A stretch of DNA of 33,329 nt, taken from contig CACWKB010000010.1 in NCBI GenBank assembly GCA_902761375.1, positions 1-33,329 on the forward strand, in the 5' to 3' direction. This document shows positions 1 to 7,470 of the stretch, one piece after another. Below the pieces are notes generated by a model, which saw nothing but the letters and a program-made list of their open reading frames with translations, had not been told where the DNA came from and did not search any database. A program made the position numbers and the translations under genes. The DNA is from an uncultured Ruminococcus sp. (GTDB lineage Bacteria > Bacillota > Clostridia > Oscillospirales > Acutalibacteraceae). Positions within the stretch are counted from its first letter, which is position 1, and each line of letters begins with the position of its first letter.

Positions 1-669
1 ACCACCGAGACTGTTAAAAACAAGGATCTGACGGTAACAATCGCCGATCCGGCGAACCTCGGCGAGCTGTTCAAAGAGTATATGGCTCCCGATACCCTCG
101 AAAAGCTGACGTCGGAGCCCGACGATGAATTTGACATGAGCTACCTGGGCAATCTCGCGGAGATGATGAAAAAGGGCGTCTGCCGCAGCTACACGATACG
201 CGTCGCCTACAAGGGCTTTGAGGACGAGTTCAAGGTGAGTGTATTCACCCGCAACGGCGAGTGGCAGGAGGATATAATAACCGAGAGGTATCAGTTCGTG
301 CGCATCGAGGATTCTCAGGGCGAGAGGGCTGTTCCGCTCAGCGCGATGGACTTTGACGGTACGGCTTACGATCAGGATGAGGACGATCCGGAGCATTTTG
401 TGACCTACGGCATGATAATCGAGACCGAGGGAATGTTCGTGGTTGTAAAGGATCGCGAAACGGGCGAGGAGCGCAAGATCCCGATGACCGAGGAAAACTC
501 CGAGCTTTATCTGAGCATTTCCTGCATGAACGGCACCTATCCGCCTTCGGGAGAGTATGAGGCTCAGGGCGCGATCATGTTTGAATGTGAGCCGACGGAG
601 AAATACCCCGACACCCGGCAGTCCTTTGAATTCACCTATAAGGTGGTCGTAAACAACGATCTCGGATAA
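1..669 (+). CDS. Unrecognised protein, 3' part (truncated by window start)
   Basis: The reading frame is open from base 1 to the TAA at 667-669, so the gene begins upstream; an ATG at 82 is internal because the codons before it are also open. The visible 222 residues are acidic and soluble, with no membrane segment. Alternating hydrophobic/polar stretches (for example SYTIRVAYKGF and SFEFTYKVVV near the end) suggest a beta-rich protein. I do not recognise the family and the N-terminus, where a signal peptide would be, is missing. It converges on the minus-strand lipoprotein gene, and the two share the hairpin at 693-728. Confidence 0.8.
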   Translation, partial: TTETVKNKDLTVTIADPANLGELFKEYMAPDTLEKLTSEPDDEFDMSYLGNLAEMMKKGVCRSYTIRVAYKGFEDEFKVSVFTRNGEWQEDIITERYQFVRIEDSQGERAVPLSAMDFDGTAYDQDEDDPEHFVTYGMIIETEGMFVVVKDRETGEERKIPMTEENSELYLSISCMNGTYPPSGEYEAQGAIMFECEPTEKYPDTRQSFEFTYKVVVNNDLG

Positions 670-692
670 CGCAAAAAGCTTTATAATGCAAA

Positions 693-728
693 AAACAGCA
701 GCGGCAGAATCAACTGTCGCTGCTGTTT
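693..728. terminator. Bidirectional intrinsic terminator
   Basis: Arms 693-703 and 718-728 pair perfectly (AAACAGCAGCG with CGCTGCTGTTT). Four more inner pairs, one a G-T wobble, leave a six-base loop. On the minus strand the hairpin is followed by six T, so it is the stronger terminator for the lipoprotein gene; on the plus strand it ends the partial gene with a shorter T run. Confidence 0.85.
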
Positions 729-744
729 GCGTTGCAGAATTTGA

Positions 745-1500
745 TTATCCCATGTCGGCGAGGTCGATATGGTTGGGATTGGTCGAGGGGATGTATTCCC
801 TGCCCTGAAGCACCGTAGCGCTCTTGAAAATATCGAACTGCCTGTCATAAGCGTCCTGATAGTTGCTAATGCGCGTCTGGTCGCTCGGGTCGCAGCGCAC
901 GTCGGTGGGCTTAAAGTAGGTCAAAAACATACGCTGACCGGCAACGAGCAGAGAGCCCGCGGGATATTCGATGTTCTCGCCGGTCGCCTCAGTGTCGCTT
1001 GCATACACCGTGAACAGCATTCCCATGCCGTCCCAGCCATTCTCATCGACGCCCCATTCATAGTTGGTCTTTTCGTAGAAGCTGAGAGAATAGGCGTTGC
1101 CCATGTATTCCGAGCGGGCGTAGACCTTGTTGACCCATTCGGGCATATAGAACGCCAAGCCGAGGGTCTGATCGGTATAAAACGCGTTGTCAACAAGCAC
1201 CATGCCGGAGTATTCCTTGGGAGTGGGGTCGTCGTCGGGCGCACCCTGCATCGAGCTCTCTCCGCCTCCGTTCTGACTGCTCTGCTCCGCTTTGGTGGGC
1301 GCGGGCGTGGTCGAAATAGGCAGGGGAGCGGTGGTGGCTTCCGTAGGCGGGGCGGTCGTTTCGGCTACGGTGGTCGAGGGCGCGGTGGTCGGCTGATCGT
1401 TTCTGCCGAATATGCCCTTGAACAGATCGCAGCCGGAAAGCGCGGCGGCGGTCATCAGCGCTGCAACGGCGATTGACGCCGCTCTTATTGACTTTTTCGT
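745..1500 (-). CDS. Secreted lipoprotein of unknown function, probable ACG start
   Basis: About 251 residues. From the ACG at 1500-1498 the protein reads Met-KKSIRAAS, then a hydrophobic stretch and the lipobox LSGC, so it should be lipidated and membrane-held after signal peptidase II cleavage. A Thr/Pro/Ala-rich linker of about 60 residues follows, then a globular domain of about 150 residues rich in Tyr and Trp that I do not recognise. Start choice: a full AAAGGAGGT lies 8 bases before the ACG; the only longer frame starts at a TTG (1593) on the far side of a terminator hairpin and lacks a ribosome site. ATC at 1503 is the other candidate, at 5 bases. A T-to-C change in an ATG, or an assembly error, would explain it. 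Confidence 0.8.
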   Translation of the reverse strand, partial: TKKSIRAASIAVAALMTAAALSGCDLFKGIFGRNDQPTTAPSTTVAETTAPPTEATTAPLPISTTPAPTKAEQSSQNGGGESSMQGAPDDDPTPKEYSGMVLVDNAFYTDQTLGLAFYMPEWVNKVYARSEYMGNAYSLSFYEKTNYEWGVDENGWDGMGMLFTVYASDTEATGENIEYPAGSLLVAGQRMFLTYFKPTDVRCDPSDQTRISNYQDAYDRQFDIFKSATVLQGREYIPSTNPNHIDLADMG

Positions 1501-1536
1501 GATAATTACCTCCTTTAAGTAAACGCAAATAAATGC

Positions 1537-1568
1537 AAAAAAGGCAATTCCGTCCAGAAATGCCTTTT
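1537..1568 (-). terminator. Intrinsic terminator after khpA
   Basis: Read on the minus strand, AAAAGGCA pairs with TGCCTTTT; after one bulged T, four more pairs (one T-G) close a short loop. Six T follow. It ends the ylxM-ffh-rpsP-khpA transcript, yet it lies only about 25 bases before the ribosome site of the lipoprotein gene, leaving no room for an obvious promoter between them. Confidence 0.8.
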
Positions 1569-1636
1569 GCCATAGTTTTTCCGTGTCGGGCAAAGACCCG
1601 GGGTCAGCCCGGAGCCCTGCGCCGTGTCGGTGATCA

Positions 1637-1870
1637 TCAGTCGATCTCGACCATTACCTTCTCGTCGCTGCGGATAGCGGTGCTGCGGGCGATGGTGCGG
1701 ATAGCCTTGGCGATCCTGCCCTGCTTGCCGATGATCCTGCCCATGTCGTCCTCGGCAACGTGGATGTGATACACAACAGTGCCGTTTTCGTTGGGCTCGT
1801 CCTTTTCGATCTTCACCGCGTCGGGATCGTCAACGAGACCTCTTGCGATGATTGCCAGCAATTCTTCCAT
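1637..1870 (-). CDS. khpA: KH-domain RNA-binding protein KhpA (YlqC family)
   Basis: A 77-residue single KH domain protein with the GRIIGKQGR loop that binds RNA. The family acts with KhpB as a small-RNA/mRNA chaperone affecting cell division and envelope growth in Firmicutes. I start at ATG 1870 (MEELLAIIARGLV) rather than ATG 1888: GGAGG lies 8 bases upstream of 1870, and known YlqC proteins begin MEALI-like at this point. The longer version would overlap the rpsP stop by one base. It sits directly after rpsP as in Bacillus subtilis. Confidence 0.93.
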   Translation of the reverse strand: MEELLAIIARGLVDDPDAVKIEKDEPNENGTVVYHIHVAEDDMGRIIGKQGRIAKAIRTIARSTAIRSDEKVMVEID

Positions 1871-1887
1871 GACGATATCCTCCGTCA

Positions 1888-2133
1888 TCAGTCGATAACG
1901 CCGTTCTTCTTCAGAAGTGCCTTAACGGTATCGGTGGGCTGAGCGCCGTTAGCCATCCACTTCTTGACCGCCTCGGCGTCTACCTTGAACTCGCTGGGGT
2001 TCTTGAGAATGTCATAGGTACCGATCTCCTCGATGAAACGGCCGTTTCTGGGATATCTGGAATCCGCTACGATCACTCTGTAATAGGGAGCCTTCTTGGA
2101 GCCCATTCTTCTGAGTCTGATTTTTACTGCCAT
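1888..2133 (-). CDS. rpsP: 30S ribosomal protein S16
   Basis: An 81-residue protein beginning [20 protein letters not shown], the classic S16 start, with [13 protein letters not shown] following. S16 binds 16S rRNA early in small-subunit assembly. GAGGTG lies a few bases upstream of the ATG. The gene lies between ffh and khpA in the conserved ylxM-ffh-rpsP-khpA order; rimM and trmD, which usually follow, lie elsewhere in this window (10767 onward) on the other strand. Confidence 0.97.
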   Translation of the reverse strand: MAVKIRLRRMGSKKAPYYRVIVADSRYPRNGRFIEEIGTYDILKNPSEFKVDAEAVKKWMANGAQPTDTVKALLKKNGVID

Positions 2134-2148
2134 AATTTACACCTCATA

Positions 2149-2181
2149 AATATAATATAGATTGTTTTATATGTTAACCAA
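2149..2181 (-). promoter_or_regulatory. Possible weak promoter for rpsP
   Basis: On the minus strand two overlapping TATATT boxes (2149-2154 and 2154-2159) lie below TTAACA (2172-2177, 17-base gap) or TTGGTT (2176-2181, 16-base gap). A start from them would leave almost no leader before the rpsP ribosome site at 2140-2145, so the site is doubtful; rpsP may simply be read from the ylxM promoter. Confidence 0.25.
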
Positions 2182-2229
2182 CGCTTTATGCTTGGAGTTA
2201 ACCAAATTTTTTAATTCTAAAACCAAAAA

Positions 2230-2326
2230 CCTAATTCCTAATCCCTAAATCCTAATCCCTAAATCCTAATCCCTAAATCCTAATTCCTAAAACCTAAATC
2301 CTAATCCCTAAAACCTAAAACCTACC
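2230..2326. repeat. Tandem 7-base repeat CCTAAWN (telomere-like) between ffh and rpsP
   Basis: Thirteen consecutive in-phase units of the form CCTAAAT, CCTAATC, CCTAATT or CCTAAAA run from 2230 to 2320, then a partial CCTACC abuts the ffh stop codon. The first units alternate CCTAATC/CCTAAAT. On the transcribed strand this reads TTAGG-type repeats with G pairs every seven bases. No coding potential is apparent. The spacer from ffh to rpsP is 193 bases, about half of it repeat. Confidence 0.95.
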
Positions 2327-3712
2327 TCACATAAACGGCGGGTTTCCGTTGCCGCCCATTCCGTTCATCGGCATTCCGCCGAGACCCGGGAGCATTTTGT
2401 TTTTGCGGCGCTTGCCCTTTTTGCCCTTGCCGCCCATCTGCTTGATGACCTTCTGCATCTGCTCGAGCTGCTTGAGCAGGCGGTTGACCTCCTCGACCGT
2501 CCTTCCGGAGCCGGCGGCGATCCTGCGCTTGCGCGAGGGATTGATCAGCGAGGGATTTTCGCGCTCCGCCGGGGTCATCGAGAGGATTATCGCCTGCAGC
2601 CAGTCGATCTGCCTGTCGTCGATGTCGACGTCGTCGAGCTGATTGCCGACGCCGGGGATCTTTGAGAGTATGCCCTTGAGCGGACCCATCTTCTTGATCT
2701 GATCGAACTGATCGTAGAGATCGTTGAAGTCGAGCTTGTTGCTCATGATCTTCTTGGCCATTTCCTCGGCTTTTTTCTCGTCAAGCTTGTTCTGCGCGTC
2801 CTCGATCAGCGTCAGCACGTCGCCCATGCCGAGGATTCGGCTCGCCATTCTGTCGGGGTGGAAGAGCTCGAGATCGTCGAGCTTCTCGCCGGTACCCGCG
2901 AACTTGATCGGCTTGCCCGTGACCGCCTTGACCGACAGCGCGGCGCCGCCTCTGGTGTCGCCGTCGAGCTTGGTGAGGATCACGCCCGTGACCTCGAGTT
3001 TCTCGTTGAAGGTCTTGGCGACGTTGACCGCGTCCTGACCGGTCATAGCGTCGATAACGAGCAGGATCTCGTCGGGATGCACCGCGTCCTTGACGTTCTT
3101 CAGCTCGTCCATCAGCACCTCGTCGATGTGCAGACGGCCTGCGGTGTCGAGGATCACGACGTCGTTGCCGTAGTCTCTGGCGTGGCGTACCGCCTCGATC
3201 GCGGTCTGGACGGGATTCTGGGTGCCTCTCTCAAAGACGGGAACGCCCGCCTTCTCACCGACCACCTTTAGCTGCTCGATTGCGGCGGGGCGGTAGATGT
3301 CGCAGGCGACCAGCATCGGACGGTGGTTCTGCGATTTGAGCATCTTGCCGAGCTTTGCGCTGTGGGTCGTTTTACCAGAGCCCTGGAGACCGCACATCAT
3401 GATGACGGTCGGGGGCTTTGAGTTGAACTCGAGCCGGGCGTTTTCGCCGCCCATCAGCGAGGTCAGCTCCTCGTCTACTATTTTTATCACCATCTGCGCC
3501 GGAGTCAGGCTCTCCATAACGTCCTGACCGATGGCGCGCTCGGTGACCTTGTTGGTGAAATCCTTGGCGACCTTGTAGTTGACGTCCGCCTCGAGCAGCG
3601 CAAGGCGCACCTCGCGCATCGCCTCTCTGACGTCGTTTTCATTGAGCTTGCCCTTGCTTTTCAGTTTTTTGAACGCGTTGCCAAGCTTATCCGCAAGTCC
3701 TTCAAATGCCAT
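2327..3712 (-). CDS. ffh: Signal recognition particle protein Ffh (SRP54)
   Basis: A 461-residue SRP GTPase that binds signal peptides and 4.5S/scRNA and delivers ribosomes to FtsY at the membrane. N domain about 1-95; G domain with P-loop GLQGSGKTT (108-116), DTAGRLH and TKLDGDTRGGAALS; then the methionine-rich M domain, with the RNA-binding core around SRKRRIAAGSGRTVEEVNRLLKQ simplified in the usual way. The tail is basic, then Gly/Asn/Met rich. Full length for the family. It follows ylxM with 23 bases between them. Confidence 0.98.
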   Translation of the reverse strand: MAFEGLADKLGNAFKKLKSKGKLNENDVREAMREVRLALLEADVNYKVAKDFTNKVTERAIGQDVMESLTPAQMVIKIVDEELTSLMGGENARLEFNSKPPTVIMMCGLQGSGKTTHSAKLGKMLKSQNHRPMLVACDIYRPAAIEQLKVVGEKAGVPVFERGTQNPVQTAIEAVRHARDYGNDVVILDTAGRLHIDEVLMDELKNVKDAVHPDEILLVIDAMTGQDAVNVAKTFNEKLEVTGVILTKLDGDTRGGAALSVKAVTGKPIKFAGTGEKLDDLELFHPDRMASRILGMGDVLTLIEDAQNKLDEKKAEEMAKKIMSNKLDFNDLYDQFDQIKKMGPLKGILSKIPGVGNQLDDVDIDDRQIDWLQAIILSMTPAERENPSLINPSRKRRIAAGSGRTVEEVNRLLKQLEQMQKVIKQMGGKGKKGKRRKNKMLPGLGGMPMNGMGGNGNPPFM

Positions 3713-3735
3713 AAAAAGCTCCTTTGTAACACGGT

Positions 3736-4086
3736 TTATTCCTTCAGCGCCGCCGCCCGTTCGCCTATTCTGCGGGCGAGAGCGCGTATCTGTTCATCTT
3801 CGGACGACCCGGCGATCTCGCCTGCGGCACGGGAGATATCATCAAGCCCCGCCTCGAGCTCGCGGAAGCGCCGCATCATGCCGAGCTTCTGCTCCAGCTC
3901 ATAGAGCTGCTGCTCGCTGCGGCGTATTTTGTCGAGCACGCCCTGACGGGTGATGCCGAGCTCCTGCGCTATTTCGGACAGCGACAGATCGTCGTTGCAG
4001 TAAAGGTCGGTCGCCTGCCTGCACGAGGGCTTCAAAAGCTCCCCGTAAAAATCAAGCAGCAGCGACACCTCAAGTTTCTTTTCCAT
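3736..4086 (-). CDS. ylxM: YlxM-family helix-turn-helix protein, SRP operon partner
   Basis: About 116 residues with a helix-turn-helix (LSLSEIAQELGITRQGVLDKIRR) and a C-terminal coiled-coil-like stretch. YlxM proteins are always encoded just before ffh and are thought to modulate SRP function. I start at ATG 4086 (MEKKLEVS) since TTAGGA lies about nine bases upstream; an ATG at 4095 has no space for a ribosome site. It is the first gene of the minus-strand operon, behind the promoter at 4132-4160. Confidence 0.9.
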   Translation of the reverse strand: MEKKLEVSLLLDFYGELLKPSCRQATDLYCNDDLSLSEIAQELGITRQGVLDKIRRSEQQLYELEQKLGMMRRFRELEAGLDDISRAAGEIAGSSEDEQIRALARRIGERAAALKE

Positions 4087-4098
4087 TTGCCTCATCCT

Positions 4099-4127
4099 AA
4101 GGTGTAAAGTAAAAAGCTTAACACCTT
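4099..4127 (-). promoter_or_regulatory. 5'-leader hairpin of the ylxM-ffh operon
   Basis: Arms 4099-4109 and 4117-4127 pair over 10 of 11 positions around a 7-base loop. It begins at the predicted transcript start and its 3' arm touches the TTAGGA ribosome site of ylxM, so it could protect the 5' end or limit ylxM translation. Confidence 0.5.
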
Positions 4128-4131
4128 GGCT

Positions 4132-4160
4132 ATTATATACGATTTACAGCCCTTTGTCAA
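4132..4160 (-). promoter_or_regulatory. Consensus sigma-A promoter for ylxM-ffh-rpsP-khpA
   Basis: On the minus strand: TTGACA (4160-4155), 17 bases, TATAAT (4137-4132). Both boxes are perfect, and the predicted start is near 4125, about 40 bases before ylxM. Confidence 0.92.
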
Positions 4161-4394
4161 GCCCCGGGGCGAATTTTTCCCTAAACAGCAAATTATCATA
4201 GAGACAGGACGGGCTTTTGACAGCAGAATTTTGCGCTGTACAGCAAATAATGCACGAACATTCGATAAAATGTATGCAAATTTGTTAAAATGACGAAGCA
4301 ACTTGGAATGATAATTGTCTAATTTGTGAGATGTTACAAAAATTTTTGGTCTGTTAAAAATCACAGAAAATTGTGTGGATTTTTATTCATATTG

Positions 4395-4403
4395 TGGTAT
4401 AAT
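4395..4403 (+). promoter_or_regulatory. Extended -10 promoter for the phoH operon
   Basis: TGGTATAAT fits an extended -10 (TGnTATAAT). No good -35 lies 16-18 bases upstream, as is common for this type. The leader from about 4410 carries a small hairpin (AGAATG 4431-4436 with CATTCT 4443-4448). The rest of the divergent 4161-4394 region is AT-rich, and I see no gene in it. Confidence 0.6.
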
Positions 4404-4470
4404 CTATAGAGACAGTGAAATATAATAAGCAGAATGCCGAAACATTCTCAAAAATCGGGAGTAATGCCTT

Positions 4471-5451
4471 ACGGAGCAGATAATCAATATAGACAGAATG
4501 GAAAATGCCGTGACGCTGTTCGGCAGCTTTGACGAGAACATCAAGCTGATCGAGCGCGAGTTCGGCGTCAGGATAATCTGCCGCGACAGCGAGCTGAAGA
4601 TTGACGGCGACGCCGAGAACGTGGCGGGCGCAGGCAAGGTGATCGACAGCCTGCTGCAGTTCATAAACCGAGGCGAGGCGCTCTCGGAGCAGAACGTGCG
4701 CTACTGCATCTCTCTGGTGCATGAGGGCAGCGAGGACAAGATCGAGCAGCTTGCGGGCGACTGCATCTGCATAACCTCAAAGGGCAAGCCCATCAAGCCC
4801 AAGACGATCGGTCAGAAGCGCTACTGCTCGATGATACGCGACAACACCGTCACCATAGGAGTGGGTCCCGCGGGTACGGGCAAGACCTACCTTGCGGTCG
4901 CAATGGCGGTCACCGCCTTTCGCAGCAAGCAGGTCAACCGCATCATCCTGACCCGTCCGGCTGTCGAGGCGGGCGAGAAGCTCGGTTTTCTGCCCGGAGA
5001 CCTGCAGAGCAAGGTAGACCCTTACCTCAGACCGCTTTACGACGCGCTGTTCGATATGCTCGGCGCCGAGACCTATCAGCGCTATGTCGAGCGCGGCAAC
5101 ATCGAGGTCGCGCCGCTCGCCTATATGCGCGGCCGCACCCTCGACGACAGCTTTATTATTCTGGATGAGGCTCAGAACACCACGCGCGAGCAGATGAAGA
5201 TGTTTTTGACGCGCCTCGGCTTCAACTCCAAGATGGTCATCACGGGCGACATCACCCAGATCGACCTTCCCGGCGGAGCCAAGAGCGGACTCAAGGACTG
5301 CGTGCGCATCCTCAAAAACATCGAGGGCATCGGCATCAACTTCTTTGACGAGAAGGACGTCGTGCGCCACAGGCTGGTTCAGGACATCATCCGCGCATAC
5401 GCAAAATACGAGGGCTCGTCCGGAAAGGCGAGCGGCAATCCTAAAAGATAA
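4471..5451 (+). CDS. phoH: PhoH-family ATPase (PhoL-like), probable ACG start
   Basis: A cytoplasmic P-loop ATPase/likely RNA helicase linked with YbeY and ribosome RNA processing. Walker A GPAGTGKT is near residue 132; Walker B-type [11 protein letters not shown] and [14 protein letters not shown] follow. The first in-frame ATG (4498, giving 317 residues) has no ribosome site and would cut off residues that resemble PhoH N-termini. The frame is open back to a TAA at 4462-4464, and an ACG at 4471 lies 9 bases after GGGAG (4457-4461), giving [16 protein letters not shown] and 326 residues. Alternatively, an ATG at 4464 joins this frame if one T in CCTT is extra. The exact start is uncertain; the gene is not. 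Confidence 0.93.
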   Translation, partial: TEQIINIDRMENAVTLFGSFDENIKLIEREFGVRIICRDSELKIDGDAENVAGAGKVIDSLLQFINRGEALSEQNVRYCISLVHEGSEDKIEQLAGDCICITSKGKPIKPKTIGQKRYCSMIRDNTVTIGVGPAGTGKTYLAVAMAVTAFRSKQVNRIILTRPAVEAGEKLGFLPGDLQSKVDPYLRPLYDALFDMLGAETYQRYVERGNIEVAPLAYMRGRTLDDSFIILDEAQNTTREQMKMFLTRLGFNSKMVITGDITQIDLPGGAKSGLKDCVRILKNIEGIGINFFDEKDVVRHRLVQDIIRAYAKYEGSSGKASGNPKR

Positions 5452-5483
5452 AAAACAAAAAATTTCAGAAACGGGTGGGAAAA

Positions 5484-5987
5484 ATGGCAGACAAAATCAA
5501 GGTGATTATAACAAACCAGCAAAAGACGGTCAAGATTCCGACCGGTATCCGAATGCTGGTCCGCCGCTGCTGCAACGCGGTGCTCCAGCTCGAGCAATTC
5601 GAGGGACCCGCAGAGATCAGCGTGACCTTTACGGACAACGCCGGTATCCGCGAGCTCAACAAGCAGTACCGCGACAAGGACATTGAGACCGACGTGCTCT
5701 CGTTCCCGATGGGCGAGAACGGCGTTTACGATATCGACATGGAGACCGGCGCAAAGATTTTGGGCGACGTCGTTATCTCCATGGAGAAGGCGAGAGATCA
5801 GGCGGAGCTCTTCGGCCATTCGCTTCAGCGCGAGGTCGGATATCTCACCGCTCACAGCGTTCTGCATCTGCTCGGTTACGACCATATCGAGAAGCTCGAG
5901 AAGGTGAGGATGCGCGAAAAAGAGGAACTCGTTATGGAGCAGCTCGGACTGCCCGCCTCCTCAAGCTATATCCTCGAAGACTATTAA
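5484..5987 (+). CDS. ybeY: Endoribonuclease YbeY (16S rRNA maturation)
   Basis: A 167-residue zinc metalloprotein needed for 16S rRNA 3' maturation and 70S quality control. The signature HSVLHLLGYDH gives the three zinc-binding histidines H124, H128 and H134. I start at ATG 5484 (MADKIKVIIT), with GGGTGGG just upstream, not at the GTG at 5475. It follows phoH by about 30 bases; Bacillus subtilis has pgpH between these two genes, absent here. Confidence 0.95.
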   Translation: MADKIKVIITNQQKTVKIPTGIRMLVRRCCNAVLQLEQFEGPAEISVTFTDNAGIRELNKQYRDKDIETDVLSFPMGENGVYDIDMETGAKILGDVVISMEKARDQAELFGHSLQREVGYLTAHSVLHLLGYDHIEKLEKVRMREKEELVMEQLGLPASSSYILEDY

Positions 5988-5990
5988 GCG

Positions 5991-6473
5991 ATGAAAAAAC
6001 AGATATTCAGCTTCGGCTGGGCGTTCCGCGGCTTTTGGAGCTCGGTCTGCGAGGAACCGCATCTGCGCTTCCATATCGTCGCGGGACTGTATGTTCTGGC
6101 TTTTTCGTTCTTTTATGATTTTTACGCCGCGCAGTGGGCGGCGCTGATCGTTCTGATCGCGCTGGTGATCGCCACGGAGCTGATCAACACCGCGGTGGAG
6201 CGCGTGTGCAACGCCGTTACCCGCGAGAAAAATCCGCTGATACAGATCGCAAAGGACGCGGCAGCCGGCGCGGTGCTGATCTCGGCGATAGCCGCGGTAG
6301 CCGTAGCCGTGATATTTTTCTGGAAGCCCGAGACGCTTTGGAAGATACTCATGACATTCACGGGCGCTCCGGTGCTGTTCGTGCCGCTCGGACTGTCGGC
6401 GGCGGTCTCGGTCATATTCATTTGGCTCGGACCCACCGGCATCAAAAACAAGCTTACTAAAAAGAAACGCTGA
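5991..6473 (+). CDS. dgkA: Diacylglycerol/undecaprenol kinase, DgkA family
   Basis: A 160-residue membrane kinase; in Gram-positive relatives it phosphorylates undecaprenol for wall synthesis. Hydrophobic segments lie at about 28-45, 49-66, 90-110, and an extra one or two at 120-146, making it longer than the roughly 120-residue Bacillus enzyme. The family motif appears as ELINTAVERVCN (63-74): E63 and E70 are kept, but the last position, usually Asp, is Asn here. It ends in a basic tail, KNKLTKKKR. It starts 3 bases after the ybeY stop with no clear ribosome site, so translation is probably coupled. Confidence 0.9.
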   Translation: MKKQIFSFGWAFRGFWSSVCEEPHLRFHIVAGLYVLAFSFFYDFYAAQWAALIVLIALVIATELINTAVERVCNAVTREKNPLIQIAKDAAAGAVLISAIAAVAVAVIFFWKPETLWKILMTFTGAPVLFVPLGLSAAVSVIFIWLGPTGIKNKLTKKKR

Positions 6474-6504
6474 AAATGAGGCAAGCTTTTTTGCCTCATT
6501 TTTT
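6473..6504 (+). terminator. Intrinsic terminator after dgkA
   Basis: AAAATGAGGCAA (6473-6484) pairs perfectly with TTGCCTCATTTT (6491-6502) around a 6-base loop and runs into a T tract. It starts on the last base of the dgkA stop codon and lies about 20 bases before era, so era expression depends on read-through or an unseen promoter. Confidence 0.85.
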
Positions 6505-6524
6505 GACATCAAAGGAATAATGAT

Positions 6525-7439
6525 ATGAATCAAAACGTAAATGACAAGACCGCGTTCATCGCCATCGTGGGCAGACCGAACGTCGGCAAAAGCTCGATCC
6601 TGAACCGCCTGCTCGGACAAAAGATCGCTATCGTCTCCTCGAAGCCCCAGACCACGCGCAACCGCATCACGGGCGTGCTGACCGAGGGCGAATATCAGCT
6701 CGTGTTCTTCGACACGCCAGGTATGCACAAGCCCAAGAACACGCTGGGTAAATACATGGTGCGCTCCGTCAACGAATCCGTCGGCGGCGTGGACTGCTGC
6801 CTGCTGGTGGTCGAGGCGGACCGCGAGCCCGGTCAGACCGAGCTCGACCTCATCGACAAATTCAAGGCGCTCGGAATGCCCGCGATCCTCGCGATAAACA
6901 AGATCGACACCCTGCGCGAAAAGGAGGCGCTGATGAAGCAGATACTCGCCTACTCCGCGCTGTATGACTTTGAGGCGGTGGTGCCGGTCAGCGCTCAAGA
7001 CGGAAACGGCATGAACGAACTGCTCGACGAGCTCAAGGCTCAGGCAGGCGAGGGAGGACATTTCTTCGACGAGGACACCCTGACCGATCAGCCCGAGCGC
7101 GTGATCGTCGCGGAGCTGATACGCGAGAAGATACTGCGCCTGTGCGACAAGGAGATACCCCACGGCACGGCGGTGTTGATCGAGCGCATGAAGACCCGCG
7201 ACAACGGCGTGCTTGATATCGAGGCGACGATCTACTGCGAGCGCGAGACCCACAAGCGCATTATAATAGGAAAGAACGGTGCGATGCTCAAAAAAATCAG
7301 CACCTACGCCCGTCAGGACATAGAGAGGTTTTTTGACTGCAAGGTGTTCCTGCAAACGTGGGTCAAGGTCAAGGAGGAGTGGCGAAACCGCGCCCAGCTC
7401 ATGCGAAATTTCGGTTACGACGAGCGGAATTTCGATTGA
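6525..7439 (+). CDS. era: GTPase Era
   Basis: A 304-residue GTPase that binds the 3' end of 16S rRNA and helps assemble the small subunit. G1 is GRPNVGKS (16-23), followed by DTPG and NKID; the C-terminal KH domain carries THKRIIIGKNGAMLKKI. The ribosome site AAGGA lies about 10 bases before the ATG. Its neighbours ybeY, dgkA, yqzL and recO match the conserved Firmicute order, although cdd is missing. Confidence 0.97.
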   Translation: MNQNVNDKTAFIAIVGRPNVGKSSILNRLLGQKIAIVSSKPQTTRNRITGVLTEGEYQLVFFDTPGMHKPKNTLGKYMVRSVNESVGGVDCCLLVVEADREPGQTELDLIDKFKALGMPAILAINKIDTLREKEALMKQILAYSALYDFEAVVPVSAQDGNGMNELLDELKAQAGEGGHFFDEDTLTDQPERVIVAELIREKILRLCDKEIPHGTAVLIERMKTRDNGVLDIEATIYCERETHKRIIIGKNGAMLKKISTYARQDIERFFDCKVFLQTWVKVKEEWRNRAQLMRNFGYDERNFD

Positions 7440-7445
7440 TATCCT

Positions 7446-7451
7446 TATAAT
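7446..7451 (+). promoter_or_regulatory. Possible -10 box for yqzL-recO
   Basis: A TATAAT hexamer lies just after the era stop, but nothing near TTGACA is found 16-18 bases upstream. A small ACAAAT/ATTTGT palindrome (7453-7458 with 7465-7470) follows. Confidence 0.3.
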
Positions 7452-7470
7452 AACAAATTTTTACATTTGT

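Noticed and set aside
769-1476. Long plus-strand open frame opposite the lipoprotein gene
   Set aside because: Gly/Arg-rich shadow of the minus-strand gene, with no ribosome site; the minus-strand frame has a signal peptide and lipobox.
4092-4364. Possible 90-residue minus-strand gene upstream of ylxM
   Set aside because: It covers the consensus promoter and leader of ylxM and has no ribosome site or resemblance to a protein family.
5961-7355. 464-codon minus-strand open frame across dgkA and era
   Set aside because: Antisense shadow of two well-conserved genes in GC-rich DNA; it crosses their terminator and has no family features.
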